Below are positions 1 through 8,854 of a stretch of 64,000 nt of DNA, piece by piece. The stretch lies in assembly GCA_963714145.1 (NCBI GenBank), contig OY970235.1:7068001-7132000 (forward strand). The letters are read 5' to 3'. The position numbers and the translations under genes are program-made. A model generated the notes under the pieces. The model ran no database searches and was not told where the DNA came from. It saw only the letters and a list, made by a program, of their open reading frames with translations. Origin of the DNA: JBBWZH01 sp035544115 (lineage in GTDB: Bacteria; Actinomycetota; Actinomycetes; Mycobacteriales; CADCTP01). Numbering within the stretch: the first letter of the stretch is position 1; each line of letters begins with the position of its first letter.

Positions 1-1340
1 ACCGCCCGGGTCGCCTCGGTGACCTCGGCCAGCCCGGCCAGGCCACGGCCACGCAGCACGGCGAGGCTGTCCGCGAGCCGGACCGCCTCGATCACGTGCG
101 CGGTGGACACCGGCAGGTCTTCCGCCCGCAGCACGCCGGCGACCGCGGTCAGCCAGCGCGGCACGGTCTGTTCCGGCTGCATGAACAGGTGGTGGTACCA
201 GCCGGGCGAGCGGACGCCCGCGCCGTAGCCGGATGCGGTCGCCAGCCGCCCGTGCGTCCACGGCACCCAGGTCAGCGCCACCTTGCGCTTCGGCTGCCCG
301 CGCAGCAGGGCGGCGTCGGCGCCGGCCGGGGGCAGCCGGCCGGTCAGCGCCGGCGCGTGCCAGGCGCCGCAGACCACCGCCACCCGCTCATGCTCCCGGG
401 TCGCCCGGCGCAGCACGGTGCGCATCTGCGCCTCCCGGCGCGCCTCGTGCGCACGTTCGGCCGGCGGCCGGGCCGGCTCGGCCGCGCGCAGCTCGGCCAT
501 CGCCTCGGTGATCGCGTCGAACGGGTCGGGGCCGGCTCGACCGGACTCCACCACGTCGTCCCACCAGCGCTCCGGGTCGTCGTACCCGGCCGCCGCCGCC
601 AGCGCCGCCAGCGGATCTGCCCGCACCCCCGGCCCAGCCGGCGCTTCCGCCCCACCGGCGGCCTCCGGCCACCCGCCTCCCGCACCCCCGCCGTCCGAAC
701 CCCGGCCTCCCGGACCCCCGCCGTCCGAACCCCGGCCTCCCGCACCCCCGCCGTCCGGATCCCGGCCCCCCGGACCCCCGCCTCCCGGACCCTCGCCGTC
801 CGGACCCTCGCCGTCCGGACCAGCCCCGCCTTCTGGACGCAGGCCTTCCGGAGGCTCGCCCTCCGGACGCCCGGCCTCCGGAGCCGCGCCGTCCCGACGC
901 CCGTCCTCCGGACCATGCCCGCCGCCCGGATGCCGGCCAGGCGGCCCGGAGGTAACCGACTCGCCGGCCGGCCCGTCCGGGTTCTCCGCCGGAGGCTCGC
1001 CGGCCGCGCCGGCCGGCTCGTCCCGGGCCAGGATCTGGGCGGCCGGCAGGTCGCAGAACCGCACCGCGGCGCCGTGGTCGAGCGCCCAGCGCAGCGCCTG
1101 CCACTCCGGCGAGAACACGGCGAACGGCCAGAACGCGGCCCGGGCCGCGTCGTCGGTCGCGTACGCCAGCAGCGCGACCGGCGGCACCAGCTGCCCATCG
1201 GCGGCCAGCGCGACCAGCCCGTCCGCCTCGGGCGGGCCCTCGATCAGCACCACCGAGGGGCGCAGTTCGGACAGCGCGGCGACCACCGACCGGGCCGAGC
1301 CGGGGCCGTGGTGCCGCACCCCGAGGACCCGCACGGTCAC
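1..1340 (-). CDS. DUF5682 family protein (3' end cut off by window edge)
   Basis: The minus-strand frame opens with GTG at 1340, overlapping the MoxR stop as GTGA, and stays open to base 1. The N-terminus (MTVRVLGVRHHGPGSARSVV) followed by LIEGPPEADGLV is typical of DUF5682, a family of unknown activity that travels with MoxR, DUF5691 and SWIM proteins and often a VWA protein. Roughly bases 640-940 encode an Asp/Gly/Pro-rich low-complexity stretch built from short tandem repeats (GGRGSDGGGPGG-like). After it conserved sequence resumes (YDDPERWWDDVVE, AVVCGAWHAPAL). The linker is probably a species-specific expansion between two folded parts. The family call is from recognition of the N-terminus and context; the biochemical role is unknown. 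Confidence 0.85.
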   Translation of the reverse strand, partial: MTVRVLGVRHHGPGSARSVVAALSELRPSVVLIEGPPEADGLVALAADGQLVPPVALLAYATDDAARAAFWPFAVFSPEWQALRWALDHGAAVRFCDLPAAQILARDEPAGAAGEPPAENPDGPAGESVTSGPPGRHPGGGHGPEDGRRDGAAPEAGRPEGEPPEGLRPEGGAGPDGEGPDGEGPGGGGPGGRDPDGGGAGGRGSDGGGPGGRGSDGGGAGGGWPEAAGGAEAPAGPGVRADPLAALAAAAGYDDPERWWDDVVESGRAGPDPFDAITEAMAELRAAEPARPPAERAHEARREAQMRTVLRRATREHERVAVVCGAWHAPALTGRLPPAGADAALLRGQPKRKVALTWVPWTHGRLATASGYGAGVRSPGWYHHLFMQPEQTVPRWLTAVAGVLRAEDLPVSTAHVIEAVRLADSLAVLRGRGLAGLAEVTEATRA

Positions 1341-2452
1341 CGGCTGATCTCCCGGCAGGCCCGGTAGAAGTCGGCCCAGCCGGGCCGCTCCCGGGCCACC
1401 GCCTCCAGGTACTCGGTCCAGCAGGCGACGTCGCTGACGGGATCCTGGACGACCGTGCCGACGATCCCGGCGGCCACGTCGGACGGCCGCAGCACGCCGT
1501 CGCCGAAGTGCGCGGCCAGCACGATCCCGCTGGTCACCACGCTGATCGCCTCGGCGGTGGACATCGTCCCGGACGGGCTCTTCAGCTTGGTCCGGCCGTC
1601 CGCGGTCATCCCCTCGCGCAGCTCCCGGAACACCGTGACCACCCGGCGGATCTCGTCCAGCGCCGGTGGCAGCTCGGGCAGCCGCAACGCCACGCCGAGG
1701 TCGGCGACCCGGCGGGTGACGATGGCCAGCTCCTCCTCCGGGCTGGCCGGCAGCGGCAGCACCACCGTGTTGAACCGCCGGCGCAGCGCGCTGGACAGCT
1801 CGTTCACCCCGCGATCGCGGTTGTTGGCGGTGGCGACGACGTTGAAGCCACGCACCGCCTGCACCTCGGTGCCGAGCTCCGGCACCGGCAGCGCCTTCTC
1901 CGACAGGATCGCGATCAGGCTGTCCTGCACGTCGGACGGGATCCGGGTCAGCTCCTCGACCCGGGCCACCTTGCCGTCCCGCATCGCGGTGAGCACCGGG
2001 CTCTGCACCAGCGCGGCCGGCGACGGACCCTCGGCCAGCAGCCGCGCGTAGTTCCAGCCGTACCGGATCGCCTCCTCGGCGGTGCCCGAGGTGCCCTGCA
2101 CGACCAGGGTGGAGTCGCCCGAGATCGCCGCGGCCAGGTGCTCGCTCAGCCAGGTCTTGCCGGTGCCGGGCACGCCGAGCAGCAGCAGCGCCCGGTCGGT
2201 GGCCAGGGTCGCGACCGCCACCTCGACCAGCCGGCGCGGCCCGACGTACTTCGGGCTGACCGTGAACCCGCTGGCCAGCTCACCACCGAGCAGGTAGGTC
2301 AGCACCGCCCACGGGGACAGCCGCCAGGACGGTGGCCGCGGCCGGTCATCCGCGCCGGCCAGCTCCGCCAACTCGGCGGCGTACAGCTGTTCGGCGTGTG
2401 GCCGGAGCAACCCGGTGTCGGTCGAGCCGTCGGTCGGGGCGGTCGCGGTCAA
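1337..2452 (-). CDS. MoxR-like AAA+ ATPase
   Basis: 371 residues. Walker A GVPGTGKT lies at residues 93-100; the Walker B-like segment reads VARVEELTR; the arginine-rich SSALRRRFNTVVLP segment fits the sensor/Arg-finger region of MoxR ATPases. MoxR proteins act as chaperone-like ATPases, usually with VWA partners. The start is TTG at 2452, overlapping the DUF5691 stop as TTGA, so translation is probably coupled; the downstream DUF5682 gene overlaps by GTGA. The position in this four-gene set is the usual one, with the VWA partner expected beyond the left edge. The Walker B aspartate appears as Glu (VEE rather than DE), which is worth an alignment check. Confidence 0.9.
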   Translation of the reverse strand: MTATAPTDGSTDTGLLRPHAEQLYAAELAELAGADDRPRPPSWRLSPWAVLTYLLGGELASGFTVSPKYVGPRRLVEVAVATLATDRALLLLGVPGTGKTWLSEHLAAAISGDSTLVVQGTSGTAEEAIRYGWNYARLLAEGPSPAALVQSPVLTAMRDGKVARVEELTRIPSDVQDSLIAILSEKALPVPELGTEVQAVRGFNVVATANNRDRGVNELSSALRRRFNTVVLPLPASPEEELAIVTRRVADLGVALRLPELPPALDEIRRVVTVFRELREGMTADGRTKLKSPSGTMSTAEAISVVTSGIVLAAHFGDGVLRPSDVAAGIVGTVVQDPVSDVACWTEYLEAVARERPGWADFYRACREISR

Positions 2453-3993
2453 CGGAGCTCCTCGTGCATCTCGTGCCGGAAGGTGAGCAGGTCGGCGACC
2501 TCGCCCAGGGCGGCGCGCCAGGACGAGCCCTCGGGCTGCCGGGCGGCCAGCTCGGCCACCCGCCCGGCAGCGGACGGCGGCAGCGACCGGGCCGCCAGCG
2601 GCAGCACCCAGGCCATCGCCGCACCCCGGCTCTGCTCATCGGTCGGCCGGGCGAGCTGGCCGAGCAACTCGTCCACCAGCGGCGCCGGCCACGGCCGCTC
2701 GCAGCTCGCGAGCAGCGACTGCGCGGTGCCCACCTTGGCCGGCGGCACGCCCAGAACCGGGTTTCTGGCCAGCATCCGGACGACGGTCGCGGCCCGGTCG
2801 GCAGCGGGCAGCACGTCCAGCAGCCGGAACGGCTCGGACCGCCCGGTGAGCGGCTCGCCGGGCAGCAGCGCCGCCGCCCACGCGGCATCCCGCTGCTGGA
2901 TGGCAGCGGTGACCCAGCCGGCCCGCAACACCGGGCCCCAGTCACCCTCGACCGGCAGCCCGACCGCGGCCGCCGGCTCCGCCCCCAGCACGGCCGGCCA
3001 GCAGCCCAGCGGGGTGCGCGCGACGACCTGCTCCAGCCACCAGGCCCGCGGGCCGACGCCGTGCGTGTCCGGGGTGGGCGGGACGCCGTCGCGGATCATC
3101 GCCGGGTCGCACTCCGCCGGTGGCGCGACCGCGATCCGGGGCCGCAGCCGGTGCCGCTGCGGCTGGACCCAGGCCTGCACCCGGGCCGCCATCCGGGCGC
3201 CGAACGCGGACGCCGGCAGCAGGCAGAGCAGTTGCGCCGCGGCCCAGCGCACCTGCCGGCTGCGGTCGTCCAACGCCGGCTCGAGCAATGCCTCGTCGGC
3301 GTCGCCGAGGCCGTCGGTGAGCACGCCGAGGAAACCGGCCCGCTCGGCGGCGGCCTCCGTGCGCCAGGACTCGGCGATCAGTTCCCGAGCGGCGGCCGGA
3401 TCGCGCCGGCGCAGGTTGATCAGGTAGGCCAACCGGGTCGCCGGGTCGCCGTACGCCCAGGCGTCCGGGTCGGTGGGCCCGGCCGGCAGGCTGGCACCGA
3501 CCAGCCGCCGCCAGTCGGGGCGGAACGCGGCCAGCCATTCGCCGCGCCGGCCAAGCACCGGCGCCAGCCGGTCGGCCAGCTGACGGTGCCGCAGGGCGGC
3601 GCCCAGCAGCGCGGGCAGCGCCTCGGCCGGGACCCGCCGACCGGTGCCGGCGGCCGCGAGCAGCCACTCGTCCAGCAGGTCGGCATCGTTGCGGACGAGC
3701 AGCTGATCGAGCCGGACCGCGGCGGCCGGACCGACCGGCTCCGCGGTCTCCGGCGGCGCCTCGGCCGGCACCGGAACCGCCGGCTCCTGGCGCCGGCCGG
3801 CCCGCCGGTAGCTGATGGTCAGCGCCGCCGTGGCGAGCAACCGCCCCTCCGCGCTCGGGTCGGCCACCCGGCCGGCCAGCGCGGCCACCGGACCGGGCAG
3901 CCCGACCGGCGCACCGGTCTGCCGCTCGGTGCCCAGCAACGCCGCGCTGACCAGCTCGGCCCAACCGCCGGCCAGCGCTCCCGGCCCGCTCAT
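2449..3993 (-). CDS. DUF5691 family protein
   Basis: 514 residues starting MSGPGALAGGWAELVSAALL with the family-like LLGTERQTG segment near residue 20. The protein is Ala/Arg/Leu-rich and mostly helical, resembling HEAT-like repeats (for example RRRDPAAARELIAESW, SRQVRWAAAQLLCLLP). ATG at 3993 overlaps the SWIM-gene stop (ATGA) and sets the start; a longer open frame upstream is only read-through within the SWIM gene. It sits third in the SWIM-DUF5691-MoxR-DUF5682 series. The function is unknown; a scaffold role for the MoxR complex is a guess from context. Confidence 0.85.
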   Translation of the reverse strand: MSGPGALAGGWAELVSAALLGTERQTGAPVGLPGPVAALAGRVADPSAEGRLLATAALTISYRRAGRRQEPAVPVPAEAPPETAEPVGPAAAVRLDQLLVRNDADLLDEWLLAAAGTGRRVPAEALPALLGAALRHRQLADRLAPVLGRRGEWLAAFRPDWRRLVGASLPAGPTDPDAWAYGDPATRLAYLINLRRRDPAAARELIAESWRTEAAAERAGFLGVLTDGLGDADEALLEPALDDRSRQVRWAAAQLLCLLPASAFGARMAARVQAWVQPQRHRLRPRIAVAPPAECDPAMIRDGVPPTPDTHGVGPRAWWLEQVVARTPLGCWPAVLGAEPAAAVGLPVEGDWGPVLRAGWVTAAIQQRDAAWAAALLPGEPLTGRSEPFRLLDVLPAADRAATVVRMLARNPVLGVPPAKVGTAQSLLASCERPWPAPLVDELLGQLARPTDEQSRGAAMAWVLPLAARSLPPSAAGRVAELAARQPEGSSWRAALGEVADLLTFRHEMHEELR

Positions 3994-5294
3994 ACCGACA
4001 CCAGCCGACCACCGTCCACAACGGACACCGGACCCACCCCGTCCACTGTGTACTCCGCGACGACGGTGACCGGGCGGCCGCCGGAGACGGCGAGCAGCCG
4101 CCAGGTGTCGCAGCTGCCGGCCAGGATCGGCAGCGCCGCGCCGGCCGGCTCGACCAGCCGCCATGGCTCGCCGGGCACCGGCACCACCCCGGCCAGCACA
4201 GCCGGCCAACTGACCAGCCAGGGGTCGGTGGCCAGCGCGGCGGCGTACCCGGCCACCGCGCCGTCCAGCCCGCCGCCCTCAACCGTCCACAGTGGACTCG
4301 GTGCGCCCGTACGCTGGCCGACCAGGGCGCGCAGCGGGGCGGCACCGGGGTAGTAGTGCAGGTCGGCGTCCAGCCGGGTGCCGGGCACCAGGCTGGCGTC
4401 GAGCGGGGCCCCGGGCGGCGCGTACGACAGCACCAGCGCCGGCCGGCCGGTGCGCTCGCCGCGCAGCCAGACCCGGCGGGAGACCAGCCGATCCTCCTCG
4501 TGGTCGCGCCGCCCGAGCACCGCCCAGGTGTCGTGCACCGGCGGGCCGGCCAGCACGTCCTGCTGGCTGACCGGGTAGCCGACCCGGGCCCGGACCGTCG
4601 CCTGCAGCGGCTCGGGCAGCGCCGGCAACCGCCGGTGCGCCTCGACGATCAGGTGTAGCAGCGCCAGTTCGGCCAGCAGCCGCTCCGGCCAGCCCGGGCC
4701 GCTGGCGGCCACCCCGGCGAGCCGGCGCAGCGCGGAAGCCACCGCCGGCGCCTGCGCGTCGACCATCCGGGCGGCCATCGCGTCGAACCGCGCATACCCG
4801 GCCCGCTCCGCCCCGGCCAGCCCGGTGCGCACCTGGTCGCGCAGCCACCGATCCAGCTCGTCCAGGCCACCGGCGACCCGGCCGGCCCGCCGCGCCGCGG
4901 TGGCCGCCGAACCGGGGCCCGCCTCAGCCGGCCGGGCGGACCGCGCCGCCGCCTCGGCCCGCCGCTCCCGCTCGACGAACCAGCCGGCGGCCCAGCCCGG
5001 CGGCGCCGCCGCGGCCACCTGGCCGACGGACCACATCAACAGCAGCCCCAGCACGTGCTTGCACGGGATCTTGCGGGACGGGCAGGAGCACTTGTACGCC
5101 GGCCCGGACCGGTCGACCACCACCTGGTACGGCCGCTTGCCGCTGCCCTGGCACAGCCCCCAGACCAGCGGAGGATCGCCGGCCGCGCCCCGCTCCGGCC
5201 AACTGCGCGGCGCCGCCAACCCGCGCCCGGCCTGGGCGGCCGCGGCGTCCGGCGCGAGCGCCAGCACCTGCTCGGCCGGCCAGGTCTCGGTCAT
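3990..5294 (-). CDS. SWIM zinc-finger family protein
   Basis: 434 residues. The SWIM motif CxCx6CxH is visible at residues 69-80 (CSCPSRKIPCKH), preceded by the usual basic/aromatic segment (GSGKRPYQVVVD). SWIM fingers bind nucleic acid or protein. This is the first gene of the coupled minus-strand operon. The ATG at 5292-5294 lies just inside the left copy of the IS-generated duplication, so the operon now sits directly downstream of the insertion sequence and its original promoter region was copied along with it. The remainder of the protein has no recognisable catalytic motif. Confidence 0.88.
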   Translation of the reverse strand: MTETWPAEQVLALAPDAAAAQAGRGLAAPRSWPERGAAGDPPLVWGLCQGSGKRPYQVVVDRSGPAYKCSCPSRKIPCKHVLGLLLMWSVGQVAAAAPPGWAAGWFVERERRAEAAARSARPAEAGPGSAATAARRAGRVAGGLDELDRWLRDQVRTGLAGAERAGYARFDAMAARMVDAQAPAVASALRRLAGVAASGPGWPERLLAELALLHLIVEAHRRLPALPEPLQATVRARVGYPVSQQDVLAGPPVHDTWAVLGRRDHEEDRLVSRRVWLRGERTGRPALVLSYAPPGAPLDASLVPGTRLDADLHYYPGAAPLRALVGQRTGAPSPLWTVEGGGLDGAVAGYAAALATDPWLVSWPAVLAGVVPVPGEPWRLVEPAGAALPILAGSCDTWRLLAVSGGRPVTVVAEYTVDGVGPVSVVDGGRLVSV

Positions 5295-5460
5295 AGCCGC
5301 AGACTAGCCAGCCCCTGCGACAAACCTGAGCCGCCGGGAGCGCCGCCGATCAGCCCAGGAAGAGGCAGAACGGGTGCCCGTCCGGGTCCAGGCAGACCCG
5401 CACGTCGGGCTGCGGCTGGAACTCGGCCAGTACGGCGCCGCAGCTGGTGGCGTGCGCGAC
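5289..5460. repeat. Left copy of 172-bp direct repeat flanking the IS (target duplication)
   Basis: Base-for-base identical to 7135-7306 (offset 1846). The true target duplication is probably 165 bp (5293-5457), with a few extra matching bases shared with the IS tips (GAC/GTC). It carries the SWIM gene start codon, the intergenic gap and the VOC 3' end. Confidence 0.9.
5350..5460 (-). pseudogene. 3' remnant of the VOC gene created by target duplication
   Basis: These 111 bases are identical to the last 36 codons plus stop of the intact VOC gene at 7196-7576. The remnant is a by-product of the IS insertion: the 3' end of the VOC gene and the gap before the SWIM gene were duplicated. It has no start and is cut at its 5' side by the IS left end. 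Confidence 0.85.
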
Positions 5461-7138
5461 CCGACTTGGGCCATTTAGTGCGTGCCGTGGATGGCGTCGA
5501 GTGCGGCTTGAAGCTCGGTGGGGAGGGGGTCGGCGGCTGTGATGGTGTGGTCGCCAGCTTGGATGGTGATGGTGCGGTAGCGGCGGGTGGTGGTGACGAA
5601 CTTGCGGGTCGACCAGCCGGTGGTGTTCTCGATCCAGCGGCTGAGGGCGAGGGCGGCGAACACGATGGTCAGGTGGGCCTCGATGGACTCGCGGGTGTGG
5701 TGGTAGATGGGTCGGGCGGCGAGGTCGGTCTTGCTCATCCGGAAGCTGTGCTCGACGTTGAGCAGGCGGCTGTAGGCGGCGATGACCTGCTGGGGGTCGG
5801 GGTTGGGCAGGTTGGTGACGTAGCCCTTGATCCCGGCCAGGGCGCGGTTCTTGGTCTCCAGTGCCCGGTCGACGGTCTTGGTGGCGCCGGTCAGGCGTAC
5901 GTAGCGGTTCCGCTTGACCGGGGTCTTGCCGGCGACGGCGTTTTCAGCTTTGGTGACCTGCTGGTCGATCCCGCGCAGGGTGCGGCGGGCCCGGTCGGCG
6001 CGGTAGGAGTAGATGAAGGTGTGGTCGCGCCGCTTGTCGGCCGGGCCGGCGGGCCAGGGCTGGACGAACACCTGCCCGTCACCGATCTGCTCGCCGGGAT
6101 GGGCCTTGCGCCACTGGCCGACGACATAGGGGATGTCGGGCAGGCGAGCGCCGAGGATGAACGACAGCCCGGCCGCCTCGATGCCACGCTTGTTCGCCTC
6201 CGACACCATGCCGGCATCCGCGACGACGGTCACCTGCGCCAGGTCGTGTTCGGCCAGAAACGCGGTCAGGACCGGGAGCATGGTGGTGGTCTCGGCCTTG
6301 TTGCCTTCGAACGCGTGCACCATCAGCGGGAACCCGGCGGCGTCGGTGAGCAGGCCGACGGTGACCTGTGGCTCCAGCCGCCGTTCCTTGCTGAACCCCG
6401 GCTCGCGGAACCCGTCGCCGGTGTCGGTCTCGAAGTAGAGCGTGGTCACGTCGTAGAGCAGCAGCGTCGCCGGGCCGAGCCGGACGTGATCGGCGCAGGC
6501 ACGGGCCAGCCGTGCCCGCCACCGGCCACCAGCAGCATCGACAGGCGCCGCCTCGCTGGCCTCGGCGGTGTCGCCGTCGGCGCCGGCGTAGAGGCGTAGC
6601 CGGCGTTTGACCGTCCGGTAGGACGGCGGGTCCATGCCGGCTTCTTCCAGCACCCGCAGGGAGTCCAGCTTGGAAGTCGGCTCGATGATCCGCGCCAGCA
6701 CCAGCGCCCGGAACACCTCATCGCGCCCGGTCGCCGCGGCGAACCCGAGCGCGTCGTAGCCGCAGGCCAGCGCGTCAAGCAGGTGCCCCATCCGCGAGGA
6801 CGTGATCGGCAGCGCCGCCCCACCGTTGGCCGGGCCGCCCGGCATCCGCAGGTCCAGCTCGCCCTGCCCGGCGGCCAGCCGCTGGGCGGCAACCGCCTTG
6901 AGTAGCTCCAGGTCCGCGTCGGTGTGCGCCGAGCCGATGTGCTCGATGTCGCGCGACCCCCGACGCTGCGAATGCACGATCTGCACCGCCCGCGCCCCCG
7001 ACGCCGTCCGCACCGTCCGGACATACGCCACAACCCGGCAGCCTAGAACCACCCACTTAGTGCGTGCCCGCCAGGGCGAACCCGCAGGTCACAGACGCGC
7101 CAGCCCCCGAATCACCGAACCTTGGCCCAAGTCGGGTC
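5458..7138. mobile_element. IS1634-type insertion sequence, about 1.68 kb, intact
   Basis: Terminal inverted repeats of 16 bp are perfect: GACCCGACTTGGGCCA at 5458-5473 and its complement at 7123-7138. A single full-length transposase fills the element on the minus strand. A 12-bp direct repeat TTAGTGCGTGCC recurs near both ends (5475-5486 and 7057-7068). The long flanking duplication is a known habit of IS1634 (Mycoplasma) and IS1549 (Mycobacterium) elements. Perfect repeats, perfect inverted repeats and an intact gene suggest recent insertion. Confidence 0.88.
5475..7052 (-). CDS. IS1634 family (DDE) transposase
   Basis: Up to 525 residues. Visible DDE elements: DVTTLYFET (first Asp, after the N-terminal domain), VVADAGMVSEAN (second Asp), and the C-terminal signature RLLNVEHSFRMSK...RPIYHHTRESIEAHL carrying the catalytic Glu. 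Length is normal for the family. The open frame begins with GTG at 7052, but homologues usually begin close to VAYVRTVRTASG, so GTG at 7031 is an equally likely start; neither has a clear ribosome site. The TAA stop lies inside the subterminal 12-bp repeat. Confidence 0.92.
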   Translation of the reverse strand: MVLGCRVVAYVRTVRTASGARAVQIVHSQRRGSRDIEHIGSAHTDADLELLKAVAAQRLAAGQGELDLRMPGGPANGGAALPITSSRMGHLLDALACGYDALGFAAATGRDEVFRALVLARIIEPTSKLDSLRVLEEAGMDPPSYRTVKRRLRLYAGADGDTAEASEAAPVDAAGGRWRARLARACADHVRLGPATLLLYDVTTLYFETDTGDGFREPGFSKERRLEPQVTVGLLTDAAGFPLMVHAFEGNKAETTTMLPVLTAFLAEHDLAQVTVVADAGMVSEANKRGIEAAGLSFILGARLPDIPYVVGQWRKAHPGEQIGDGQVFVQPWPAGPADKRRDHTFIYSYRADRARRTLRGIDQQVTKAENAVAGKTPVKRNRYVRLTGATKTVDRALETKNRALAGIKGYVTNLPNPDPQQVIAAYSRLLNVEHSFRMSKTDLAARPIYHHTRESIEAHLTIVFAALALSRWIENTTGWSTRKFVTTTRRYRTITIQAGDHTITAADPLPTELQAALDAIHGTH

Positions 7139-7306
7139 ATAGCCGCAGACTAGCCAGCCCCTGCGACAAACCTGAGCCGCCGGGAGCGCCGCCGATCAGC
7201 CCAGGAAGAGGCAGAACGGGTGCCCGTCCGGGTCCAGGCAGACCCGCACGTCGGGCTGCGGCTGGAACTCGGCCAGTACGGCGCCGCAGCTGGTGGCGTG
7301 CGCGAC
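7135..7306. repeat. Right copy of 172-bp direct repeat flanking the IS
   Basis: Identical to 5289-5460. This copy is continuous with the complete VOC gene, so the pre-insertion order was VOC gene, a 55-bp gap, then the SWIM gene, all on the minus strand. Confidence 0.9.
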
Positions 7307-7576
7307 GGCCGACTCCAGGTCGGCCACCTGGATCTCCAGGTGCATCATCATCTGCTGCTCGCCCGGCCTGGCCGGCCACACCGGCCGCACGTACGACTCC
7401 TCGACCTGGAACGAGACGGCCACGGCGTCCCGCTGCGGGTCGCGCAGGATCACGAACCCCGGCTCCGCGTACTTGATCTCCCAGCCGAGCAGCCGCTGGT
7501 AGAAACCAGCCAGCGCGCCCGGGTCCGGCGTCCCGACGTTGACGGTGGTCAGGGTCAATCCACGAGGCCCAGTCAT
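7196..7576 (-). CDS. VOC (glyoxalase/bleomycin-resistance fold) family protein
   Basis: 126 residues beginning MTGPRGLTLTTVNVGTPDPG. It shows the single-subunit VOC pattern: LAGFYQRLLGWE near the N-terminus, MHLEIQVADLESAVAHA in the middle and DPDGHPFCLFLG at the C-terminus, the usual metal/ligand-binding ends of two beta-alpha-beta-beta-beta units. ATG at 7576 has AGGAG 8 bases upstream, which is better supported than the longer open frame. Substrate cannot be told from sequence. Its last 111 bases are duplicated left of the IS. Confidence 0.88.
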   Translation of the reverse strand: MTGPRGLTLTTVNVGTPDPGALAGFYQRLLGWEIKYAEPGFVILRDPQRDAVAVSFQVEESYVRPVWPARPGEQQMMMHLEIQVADLESAVAHATSCGAVLAEFQPQPDVRVCLDPDGHPFCLFLG

Positions 7577-7712
7577 AGCCCACTCCTGTCCACCCGAGCC
7601 ACCATCCATGCCGCCGCACGCGCAACGCGACGACCCATCATGACCGCCGCCGGTTATCCGCGCAGCGATGCTGATCATGTCTGGCCGGTCACCGGCCGGC
7701 CGCGACGTACCG

Positions 7713-8276
7713 TCAGTGAGCGATCGAGTCCGGCGCGATTGTCGCGACGAATCGAGGCACCGATTTCTCGAGCAGGCCCAACAACGCCCTATAGGTCATG
7801 GGCGGAGCGCTGAGGTCCGCTGCCTGCTTGCGCAGCAGAGCCCGGACCAGACCGGGCGCCTTGCTAAAGAGCACGAGCAAAAAGTCGTCCGGGTGCATCG
7901 CCTCGACTCCCAGCGGCTCGCAAGCCGCGGTAGGGAAATGCCGCAGATTGATCGTCACGACGACCTCGGCAGAACCCGCGACCGCGGCGGCGAGAACGTG
8001 GCGATCTCCGAGGTGGTTAGCCATCGCGCCTTCGAGCTGCGCCACGGCGTCATCCTGAACGCTCGCCTCCTCGAAGGCGCCCTTCATGGCCGACACCAGA
8101 CCCTTCGCCCTCAACTCGTCCACAACGCCGTTCCTGACCAGGCTGCGCGTCATCTCGTCGAGGATGCGCGTGCTCCAGAGCGGAACGTACAGCTCAGCTT
8201 CGGCGAGTCGAAGGAGTGTGTCGCGCAGGCTGAACGGATAGAGCACGTTCGCGTCCAGGACAGCACGGAAAGCCAC
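7713..8276 (-). CDS. PIN-domain toxin (VapC-like ribonuclease)
   Basis: 187 residues from GTG 8276 (MAFRAVLDANVLYPFSLRD). The PIN acidic residues are visible: VLDANVLYP (first Asp), ILDEMTRSL (Glu), LGDRHVLAAAVAG (Asp); the following VVVTINLRHFP is the typical PIN segment. Such proteins are Mg-dependent RNases held in check by the upstream-encoded partner. The partner gene ends 42 bp upstream on the same strand. TTG at 8288 is an alternative start. It resembles the PIN_3-type toxins paired with excisionase-like antitoxins in actinobacteria. Confidence 0.82.
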   Translation of the reverse strand: MAFRAVLDANVLYPFSLRDTLLRLAEAELYVPLWSTRILDEMTRSLVRNGVVDELRAKGLVSAMKGAFEEASVQDDAVAQLEGAMANHLGDRHVLAAAVAGSAEVVVTINLRHFPTAACEPLGVEAMHPDDFLLVLFSKAPGLVRALLRKQAADLSAPPMTYRALLGLLEKSVPRFVATIAPDSIAH

Positions 8277-8318
8277 GGCGCAGAACAATAGCCCCGCGAT
8301 CGAGTAGACGTCGCGGTG

Positions 8319-8825
8319 CTATGTGTAGCCGCCCGGTGCTTCTTCGGACAGGCGGGTCAGCTCACGTAGGTGTGCCTGGCGGGCCTGCTGGCGCTGCTCT
8401 TTGTAGTCCATGACGTCCTTCAGCAGCAGGCGTCGATGGGCTCCGGCTTCGCCGCTGGTCCGGTGATAGGCGATGTCACCGCGGTCGAGGAGCTTGACCA
8501 GGTGCGGCCGCGAGACGCGCAGCAGATCCGCGGCCTCCTGTGTGGTCAACTCCATGTCGTGCGGTGCGACCGTCACAGCCTTACCCTCAGCCATCGCCTG
8601 GGCGACCAGCCGTAGGGCTTCGAGCGCGGACGCCGGGATCTTCACCTCGTGACCATCCGGGCCACGCAGGACACCGTACGTTTCGGCCCCGACGAGTTCG
8701 TCGATGCGGGCCAGCAACTGAGCGAGGCCCTCCGCCTCGTCCGGCGTCGGCGCCACCACCGGCTCGACCACCGGGATGGCGACACCGGCCGGCGCAGTTG
8801 GGACACCTGCGGTTGGCCGCGTCAT
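8319..8825 (-). CDS. Excisionase-like helix-turn-helix protein, probable antitoxin
   Basis: 168 residues. Residues about 90-135 form a MerR/excisionase-type HTH (LTTQEAADLLRVSRPHLVKLLDRGDIAYHR), followed by RRLLLKDVMDY. The N-terminal half contains a leucine-rich helix (AEGLAQLLARIDELV) suited to dimerising. Gene order antitoxin then PIN toxin on one strand is the standard toxin-antitoxin layout; the antitoxin probably also represses the operon. ATG at 8825 is preceded by GGAAGGG. Confidence 0.8.
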   Translation of the reverse strand: MTRPTAGVPTAPAGVAIPVVEPVVAPTPDEAEGLAQLLARIDELVGAETYGVLRGPDGHEVKIPASALEALRLVAQAMAEGKAVTVAPHDMELTTQEAADLLRVSRPHLVKLLDRGDIAYHRTSGEAGAHRRLLLKDVMDYKEQRQQARQAHLRELTRLSEEAPGGYT

Positions 8826-8854
8826 TGTCGCCCGCCCTTCCTCAGCTCACCAGG

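Noticed and set aside
96..1367. Long plus-strand ORFs across 1-1370
   Set aside because: They are G+C-driven shadows of the DUF5682 gene; the minus frame from GTG 1340 has the conserved family sequence and operon overlap.
5475..7052. Composite transposon or IS-borne cargo
   Set aside because: Only the transposase fits between the inverted repeats; the flanking direct repeats are host VOC/SWIM sequence, not a second IS.
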